NCBI GenBank assembly: GCA_949948895.1
Contig: CATLHE010000006.1
Location: forward strand, 1-64,000
DNA length: 64,000 bases
Reading direction: 5' to 3'
Source of the DNA: an uncultured Christensenella sp.
GTDB taxonomy: Bacteria > Bacillota > Clostridia > Christensenellales > Pumilibacteraceae
Each line of letters starts with the position of its first letter. The stretch's first letter is position 1. The notes under the pieces are model-generated. The model was not told the origin of the DNA. It saw nothing but the letters and a program-made list of their open reading frames with translations, and searched no databases. Positions 57,799 to 64,000 of this stretch are shown here, piece by piece. Position numbers and translations under genes: made by a program.

Positions 57799-60700
57799 AT
57801 GAACAACAACACCGAAAACAATAAAATCACTGGCAAAGCCAAGCGTATAGCGATTTTGGCGGCTTCAGTTATCATAGCGGTAGCTCTTGCCGTTACTTGC
57901 GCGCTGTGCATAAACGTAGGCTCGCCCAAACGCGGAGAAGTGGGCGACGCAGATGGCGGCGGTATAAGAACGACGAGGTCGGTAACCGCGCCTACGAGCG
58001 GCGTCGGCGTAAATTACCTGATTGATCTTATAAACAACGGCGATATAGGTTATAACGGCGACTATGTCGATTTCCCGTATAACGGCGGTTTTTATTGGAT
58101 CAACCTGCCCAAGGGCAATATCAAAATGGAATGTTGGGGCGCGGCTAGTGCAAACGGAGTAAAAGGCGCGTACGCTACCATGACAATGAATATACAGTAC
58201 GTTGTCACCGTAAGCTTATGCGTCGGAGGCGCGGGTAACGGTAAGAACGGCGGCTATAACGGCGGCGGCAACGGCACGTCTTACGGCGGCGGCGGTGCTT
58301 CGCATATAGTCCATAATAACCAAAACTTGCTTCTCAAAAACGCGTCCATGGGTAACATGGTTCTTATAGGCGGCGGCGCGGGCGGTTCGTCTACCTCTAC
58401 TTCCAGCAACGGCGTGACTGGGCAGGGCTCAAACGGCGGTACTTCCGGCGGCGGCGCGGGATATCCGAGCGGTGCGGCAGGGTACTCCGGAACAAGTTGG
58501 ATCAATACCGGTGCGTGGGGCTGGACGTCTACCAATACCAGTGTATCGTACGGTCAGCGCAGCAGTAACGGCCTCATTCGTTTTACGCTCGGCACGGGAC
58601 ATAACTCCGCGCCTACGCAAAAAACGCTTTCTTATACCAACAGAACGCTTACTACGGGCGGTTCTTCCGCTAAGCTTACCGTACACTCGTACGATTTTGC
58701 GCAGGATAGCGATTATTCCAATATTTCCGGCGGTAATGTAAACAACGTCGACTTCATGAACAAAAACGACGTTTCGGGATATACCGGTGCAAAAATGTAC
58801 GTCGATGCAGCCTGCACGGTTACTGCGGACGATTATTTCACGTACAGTTTTTCGGACAGTCGCACGATGAACATAACGGAGTTTAAAAAACTGCCGCGGG
58901 CGGGCGACGGAAAGGCTAATCAGGATAACAAGATACGAATATATATGCAGGTAAAAGACCGATATCCGTCGGGCAATGCATATATTGTGCGATATTTTGA
59001 TATATCGTACGCCGCGATGACCGCGGGAAAAAAGGACGACACGAGCGGGACGCTCAAAAACGGTAATGCCTACTCGTACAAAGTGGGCGCGTCCACTACG
59101 CAAAACAGTGCGGAAGTTTTTTCGGCGGGCAAGATATACTCGCCGTCGGCAATAGGCACTTGGGCGCTTTGCGTAATGAAGCCCATACAAAAGAACACCA
59201 CGTTTACCGTTACGGCGGCGGAGCTCATGGCGGTGACGGGGCCTTCTGGCGTTGATACGACTAAGTTCGCGGCATACCTTGTGCCGTCGGCGGCTAATAC
59301 GAGTTTGTTTTCGTACTCGGGGACTTCGGTTGCGATAAGGACGGGCAACGGCTCGACTTCGGCGACGGGGTATACATCCATTACCATAAAAGCGATAAAC
59401 GCCTCGCCGCAATGGCAGAAGGTCACGTTTACTTTATATATAGTAGAAAAAACTTCTTCGCGCGGCGCCAATTACGAGCCTATAGGCATAACTTACGCCG
59501 GCAATATTAAGACGCTCGAAGTCAACTTCCTCATGGACAACACGCGTCCGATACTCAAAGACGGAGTAAACAACGTTGTAAACGTCGGTATAGGCGCGAG
59601 CGTAAATATCAATCTCAAAGATTATTTTTACGACAGAGACGGCGAGATAACGACGAGCACGCACTCCATACTCGGTATTGACGTGCCTTCTTATGAGTTT
59701 GTACAGCTCGATAAGTACGGCAACGTCGTCAGCACCGCGGACAAAGCGGGCGCGAGCTCGGGCAATTCGTATTACAACCTGAGCGGCAGTCTTTCGAGTT
59801 CGCTTACGAGCGGCACGAGCAATACGCCCACGGGCTTTAAGTCCAATATAGCGGTGGGCGCGACGGCTACTACCGCGCAGGTGAACGAGGCGTTCGTCAA
59901 GTATTCGTATACGGGTACGACGCTCACGCTCACGGGACTTCGCGCGAGTTATTCGCAGTATGCGTCGGATCGTACCAACAGGACTGCGTACACGGGCGGC
60001 AATACTACTACGGCGACGGGCGCGGCTACAGTGCTCAATCCCGGGCACTTTTATATATTGATCCATATAAAAGATAATATCGAGGCGGCGGATGCGGGTA
60101 TCTGGCTGCCCATCGCGATAACGGTCGGTTCGCCCGACGGACTTGCGCCCGTGAACACGGGAAGCTCCACGGGCTCGGTCAGCGGTCAGGGCGTTGTTTC
60201 GGCTATGCCGAGCGCGGAAGGAAGCGCGGGCGCGGGCGACGCGTCGTCGTTCTATTTTGTGCCTATGGCTGTCAATATCGGCGGCACGCAACACCCCGTT
60301 GCCGCCAAAGTAGTCGATAACGGCGTTGAGATAGACAGCAGTCGTTGGCAGCCGCTCGCGCTCGACGGCGATAACTTTACTACGGCGACGGGCACCGCGT
60401 CTTGGAGCGGCAAGCTAAACGAGTTTTTGACGATAACTTCTACAGCCAACCAAGTGCAAAACCTTTTGCTTGCTTCTTCGTCCAGCGTGCGCACCACGCG
60501 TTACGCCACGGTGAGCGAAGTGGACGTTTATATACCGAGTTCGTATTTCGGCGGGCGCGTTGCCGTAGGCAGTTCGTCAAGCGTTAATGCCGCGACGGGA
60601 GTCAATACGATCATGCTCACGGCGGACGGAGCTTTCTACAAGACGCGCGGGCTTAAAATAACGCTCGAATCGTCCACGATGAACAGATATGTATACGCTA

Positions 60701-63700
60701 CGGTCAATCTTGCGGACAGCCGTTCGACGACCGTATCGGTAGAAATCGCCATAAAAGTCAATAATTCCGATCCGACGGTTTCGGCTACGGCGGCTACGTT
60801 CAAGGGCGCGGCGGGCGCGGAAAGTTCTTACGACAACGGCACGGTGCCCACGCTTACTTATAAAGTGCCGATGTACTCGACCTTTATGCTCACGCCGTAC
60901 GATCTCGTAAACGATATCAATCTTACCGAGGCGGGCGCGGCTTATCCCGCGGGCGGCTTTACCCTCAACGGACTCGCGGGCAAGTACGCTAACGGCAAGT
61001 TTACCGTGGACGGCGCTGCGGCGACGGGCGAGCAAGCCGTGACCCCGCTGTTCGATACTTCGGTATACGGCGGCGCGTACAAAACGAGCTTGCAACAGTT
61101 CTTTACCAATATCGACAAAACGAGCACGGCTACCAAGCTCGCGGCTACGAAGGGCTTTAACGTTACTAAGACTCAGACGGTAATTCCCAACGATAGACTG
61201 TTCTTTGCGCGCAACAGCGATACCGCGACCGACGCGTTCACGTTTGCGCCCACGGGCTATAATGCGTTTACGTACGCCGCTTCGGGTACTGACGGTTATA
61301 TCGACTGCATGTTCGGCGACAGGATAGAGTTTGCTACGGGCGGCGAGAAGGCGTTGGATTTTGTGCTGTTCTCGACCAAAACGAGAACGCCGCGCACGGC
61401 TGAGTTTACCGTGACGGTGCGCGACCGATTCGGCAACGTCGCCATCACGGTGTGCGTCAAGATAGACGTTATCAATACGCCGCCTGTAATGAAAGACAAT
61501 CTCAAAGCTACCGAGCTTGCCGTAACGCCTGTTTCGGACGGCAACGTTACGCTCAAATCGGCGGTAGTGCACCCGACAGACGTCATGACCGATAAAGACG
61601 GCGACGAAGTTACGTTTATGATGTCGCGCGGCATAATAGTCGCTCGCGGCGCGGGTATCGAGTTTTCCGACTTTACTGCGGACGCCGCCGATCCGGATAC
61701 CAATAAACTGCTATACGACGCCGACGGACATCTTCTCACCGATTATTACGTGAGCGCGTCGCTCGATTCGGCTAACGATATTACGGTCACGGCTATCGGC
61801 TCGACCAAGAATATCGAAGAAGGCGTGTTTGTGTACTTTTTTGTATCCGACCCGCGCGGCGGCGTGTCGCTCGGTTGGAAGCAGGTGGAAGTTATAAATA
61901 CCGCGCCCACGTTCAACACTAGCACCGAGAACGGATTTTCGACAGCCGACCGCCTGTGGTCTATTGAGTCCGCGACCGTTGCTGACACCACGCGCGCCCG
62001 CTATATCGCGGGTTCGGAAGCTGCGTTCGCTTCGCTCAGAACGGATAAGAACGCCGCAGCTATCGACGTTAAGCTCATCGCGAGCGACGCGGATAAACTT
62101 CAGGGCGTGTTGCTGTCTCAGCGCGGCAAACTTGAAACTTCTTACGTAAACTACAATGCGACTAAGCTCACCAACTCCGCCGAAACTTACGATTATGACG
62201 ACGCCGTTCCCGACGTCGTAACCACTGCGTCCGGCTTTGCCGACGGTTCGCCCGCTGCGGTATGGCTGTATAAGCGGTCGCAAACGGAAAGCGGCGAGCT
62301 TATAAGCGCCATGCAAAACGTTACGCCCACGCTCATGTTCTTGGTAAAAGGCGAGTGGTATGACCGCGACGAGCTTCTTACTGCAATAGCTTCGGGCGCG
62401 GATATTACAGCCGACGACTGCTTCGACGCCGACGGGCGCTTTATAGTAAGTGATTGGGCGCTCAGAGTCGTTGCTACCAATCCGTTCCTCGACGACAACG
62501 GCAAACAGTACAACATGGGCATAGCGTTCTCGCTCCGCGACGACGCGAGATACGGCGGCGATACCGCAGGACTCGATACAGCTTACGACAGCGACAGGTC
62601 CAAGGCTCAGACCACGGTTTCCGGCACTCTCAACGAGATCGTGTACATGTTTATTTCCAATACGGGTATCATCACCAAGGACGAGTTCAGTAAGTACGAG
62701 AACTATTACGTGGTGGTGGGCAACGACGGCAATCCGTACGTTATTTACAACGACGGTACTTCCGTGCAGGCGACCGCTTACAACGTGGGCACGGTGGACG
62801 GCGTTGCGGGCTCGTATTCGTATCCCGGCACTATCGAGATACCCGGCAACACCGACGGCTCGGCTTCGTACGAGACGGTGTACGTGCCGATGAGCTACTT
62901 CGGTTTGTCCAATACGCTTGCTTCGCCAGACAGCTCTACGCATGAAGTCGTGTACGAGCCGAGCTTCGTCGCTTACGACGTTAGAACGGGCGATGCGGAT
63001 AAAATGTACGACAGAGGCAATATCGACGATATAACGCGCGCGCTTACCATTTCGGACGGTATCGATTCTTGGGGCGGCGAGAGCGGCAGACCGCTCAACG
63101 ACAACCCGTACGTAACGGTGGACGCCGTCACATATACCGACGCTCAAACGCCCGCGTTCGGCACGGGCATAAGCGCGCCGTACTACAATAATCTTCTCGC
63201 AGTGCCCGACGTAGGGTTCAACGATTCCGCGTACACCTCGCTTGCGAGCGGCAACGTTTTGTACCTCGACGATCAGGCGAGTAAGCTTCCCGAGCATAGG
63301 TTCGGTCTTACGTTCACCAAAAAATCGTTCCGCACGGGCGTAAACAATCTTACGTTTACCGTCAAGCTCGCGCTGTCCGCAAACGCGACGGGCACGGGCG
63401 TAAACACGACCACAGCGTACAATAACGACAGCAAAAACCTCCGCTCGGTATCGGTCGCGCTTTCCATAGGCAACTCGCCGATAGACCTTGTGTCGGGCAG
63501 GAGCGTGGACGTTGCGGGCAGCAGCGATCCAAGCGGCAAACTTCTCGAGTACGACGCGGAAAGAGGCACGTACTATACCGACGTGGAACTCACCACCTCG
63601 CAGAGCGCTTCGTACCTGCTTGTCAGAGACGGCGGGGATTCCGATCCGCTCGACGCGCTCAACCGCACGTACAGACGGCTTTACTATACCGACAGGGATA

Positions 63701-64000
63701 TCGAACTCGACGGCGCCAAGAGCACCGAGTACCGCGATTACGCGTATTTCTCGAGCGATTCGATAACCGGACTTTCGTCCGCTCAGGATAAGCGCGTAAA
63801 AGAGCTCAACGCCGACGGCGACGCGCTTGCCAATGCGGCGAACAAAACCAACGCGCGCGCGCAAAACTCCGTACTCAATTATTACGGCGTGGGAAGCGTT
63901 GCCGACATAGCGAGCTCTGTTCAGCCCAACGGCGGCTACCACGGCTACAACAGCTACTTTAACGCGTCCATGGCGGAAAACAGCCGCGCTATCAATATTT
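57799..64000 (+). CDS. Giant secreted Gly-rich repeat protein, 5' part
   Basis: The frame is open from ATG 57799 to the right edge (2067 codons and continuing). It starts MNNNTENNKITGKAKRI, then a hydrophobic signal or anchor (residues about 17-40). Residues about 70-260 form a Gly-rich module (CVGGAGNGKNGGYNGGGNG, VLIGGGAGGSS) with aromatic and Asn residues, like Gly-rich surface domains. The rest is a Thr/Ser/Ala/Asp-rich series of probable beta-sandwich domains; phrases such as VRDRFGNVAITVCVKIDVINTPP and FVSDPRGGVSLGWKQVEVIN look like cadherin- or Ig-type repeats, some with DxDGD calcium-like motifs (VMTDKDGDEVTF). GGAG lies 8-9 nt before the ATG. A surface adhesin or envelope polymer is likely; the C-terminal anchor is outside the window. 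Confidence 0.88.
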   Translation, partial: MNNNTENNKITGKAKRIAILAASVIIAVALAVTCALCINVGSPKRGEVGDADGGGIRTTRSVTAPTSGVGVNYLIDLINNGDIGYNGDYVDFPYNGGFYWINLPKGNIKMECWGAASANGVKGAYATMTMNIQYVVTVSLCVGGAGNGKNGGYNGGGNGTSYGGGGASHIVHNNQNLLLKNASMGNMVLIGGGAGGSSTSTSSNGVTGQGSNGGTSGGGAGYPSGAAGYSGTSWINTGAWGWTSTNTSVSYGQRSSNGLIRFTLGTGHNSAPTQKTLSYTNRTLTTGGSSAKLTVHSYDFAQDSDYSNISGGNVNNVDFMNKNDVSGYTGAKMYVDAACTVTADDYFTYSFSDSRTMNITEFKKLPRAGDGKANQDNKIRIYMQVKDRYPSGNAYIVRYFDISYAAMTAGKKDDTSGTLKNGNAYSYKVGASTTQNSAEVFSAGKIYSPSAIGTWALCVMKPIQKNTTFTVTAAELMAVTGPSGVDTTKFAAYLVPSAANTSLFSYSGTSVAIRTGNGSTSATGYTSITIKAINASPQWQKVTFTLYIVEKTSSRGANYEPIGITYAGNIKTLEVNFLMDNTRPILKDGVNNVVNVGIGASVNINLKDYFYDRDGEITTSTHSILGIDVPSYEFVQLDKYGNVVSTADKAGASSGNSYYNLSGSLSSSLTSGTSNTPTGFKSNIAVGATATTAQVNEAFVKYSYTGTTLTLTGLRASYSQYASDRTNRTAYTGGNTTTATGAATVLNPGHFYILIHIKDNIEAADAGIWLPIAITVGSPDGLAPVNTGSSTGSVSGQGVVSAMPSAEGSAGAGDASSFYFVPMAVNIGGTQHPVAAKVVDNGVEIDSSRWQPLALDGDNFTTATGTASWSGKLNEFLTITSTANQVQNLLLASSSSVRTTRYATVSEVDVYIPSSYFGGRVAVGSSSSVNAATGVNTIMLTADGAFYKTRGLKITLESSTMNRYVYATVNLADSRSTTVSVEIAIKVNNSDPTVSATAATFKGAAGAESSYDNGTVPTLTYKVPMYSTFMLTPYDLVNDINLTEAGAAYPAGGFTLNGLAGKYANGKFTVDGAAATGEQAVTPLFDTSVYGGAYKTSLQQFFTNIDKTSTATKLAATKGFNVTKTQTVIPNDRLFFARNSDTATDAFTFAPTGYNAFTYAASGTDGYIDCMFGDRIEFATGGEKALDFVLFSTKTRTPRTAEFTVTVRDRFGNVAITVCVKIDVINTPPVMKDNLKATELAVTPVSDGNVTLKSAVVHPTDVMTDKDGDEVTFMMSRGIIVARGAGIEFSDFTADAADPDTNKLLYDADGHLLTDYYVSASLDSANDITVTAIGSTKNIEEGVFVYFFVSDPRGGVSLGWKQVEVINTAPTFNTSTENGFSTADRLWSIESATVADTTRARYIAGSEAAFASLRTDKNAAAIDVKLIASDADKLQGVLLSQRGKLETSYVNYNATKLTNSAETYDYDDAVPDVVTTASGFADGSPAAVWLYKRSQTESGELISAMQNVTPTLMFLVKGEWYDRDELLTAIASGADITADDCFDADGRFIVSDWALRVVATNPFLDDNGKQYNMGIAFSLRDDARYGGDTAGLDTAYDSDRSKAQTTVSGTLNEIVYMFISNTGIITKDEFSKYENYYVVVGNDGNPYVIYNDGTSVQATAYNVGTVDGVAGSYSYPGTIEIPGNTDGSASYETVYVPMSYFGLSNTLASPDSSTHEVVYEPSFVAYDVRTGDADKMYDRGNIDDITRALTISDGIDSWGGESGRPLNDNPYVTVDAVTYTDAQTPAFGTGISAPYYNNLLAVPDVGFNDSAYTSLASGNVLYLDDQASKLPEHRFGLTFTKKSFRTGVNNLTFTVKLALSANATGTGVNTTTAYNNDSKNLRSVSVALSIGNSPIDLVSGRSVDVAGSSDPSGKLLEYDAERGTYYTDVELTTSQSASYLLVRDGGDSDPLDALNRTYRRLYYTDRDIELDGAKSTEYRDYAYFSSDSITGLSSAQDKRVKELNADGDALANAANKTNARAQNSVLNYYGVGSVADIASSVQPNGGYHGYNSYFNASMAENSRAINI

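Noticed and set aside
61711..63942. 743-codon minus-strand open frame within the giant protein gene
   Set aside because: The translation is Arg/Val-rich with no recognisable motifs and mirrors the coding frame of the plus-strand gene.

Overview
The window looks like a chromosomal segment of an endospore-forming, anaerobic, low-copy-repeat-rich Firmicute (Bacillota, class Clostridia; possibly an uncultivated gut lineage). The evidence is a set of GerA/GerB/GerC spore germination genes, a pyruvate:ferredoxin oxidoreductase, GatCAB-type tRNA amidation, a threonine T-box leader, near-consensus sigma-A promoters (TTGACA-N17-TATAAT) in front of many genes, and the Bacillus/Clostridium gene orders rpsO-pnp-ylxY-mlpA and ftsK-rimO-pgsA-cinA-recA. 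GC is roughly 50 percent by eye. The taxonomic placement is inference.

Layout. 1-5.8 kb: tail of an upstream gene, an 84-bp tandem repeat, gapA, a small membrane protein, a CotH-type lipoprotein and a four-gene operon of zinc-ribbon/membrane proteins. 5.8-10.3 kb (minus): nifJ and an ArsR-type regulator. 10.4-14.9 kb: gatC-gatA-gatB-icd operon. 15-19 kb: the ger operon, then rpsU. 19.5-22.6 kb: a receiver-less Spo0A-C-like protein, then argG-argH (minus). 22.7-24.3 kb: an AT-rich repeat-domain surface protein. 24.4-29.6 kb: rpsO, pnp, ylxY, mlpA and an all-alpha dUTPase-like gene. 29.8-40.2 kb: ftsK, rimO, pgsA, cinA, recA, ruvA, ruvB, queA. 40.2-45 kb: an array of structured repeats, an AlkZ/YcaQ-type glycosylase, tgt, a YgjP-type metallopeptidase and ruvC. 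45-48.8 kb (minus): a zinc-ribbon protein, a 309-bp inverted-repeat element, an NlpC/P60 lipoprotein, tandem units built on the 3' end of tRNA-Trp, and the tRNA itself. 48.9-53.3 kb: proC, rnhA, a TVP38/DedA-type membrane protein and T-box-controlled thrS. 53.4-57.8 kb: repeat blocks around a tyrosine recombinase and a PadR regulator fused to a membrane domain. 57.8-64 kb: the first 2067 codons of a giant secreted Gly-rich protein that runs off the right edge.

Most coding content is housekeeping: glycolysis and pyruvate oxidation (gapA, nifJ), translation (gatCAB, rpsU, rpsO, thrS, queuosine genes queA and tgt, rimO), RNA decay (pnp), recombination (recA, ruvA, ruvB, ruvC, ftsK), amino acid synthesis (argG, argH, proC, icd) and sporulation or envelope genes. 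The unusual content is intergenic. Two repeat families form hairpins whose stems differ in sequence between copies but keep their pairing. Family 1 lies at 1.48 kb and 40.25-40.8 kb, with a related hairpin at 46.9 kb. Family 2 lies at 48.1, 53.4-53.7, 54.8-55.3 and 57.2 kb. There is also a branched 309-bp element with perfect 32-bp ends, and a tandem array that repeats 16-17 nt of the tRNA-Trp 3' end. The most unusual protein is the PadR regulator with a long disordered linker and a C-terminal membrane domain. All calls come from reading the sequence; no database search was run.
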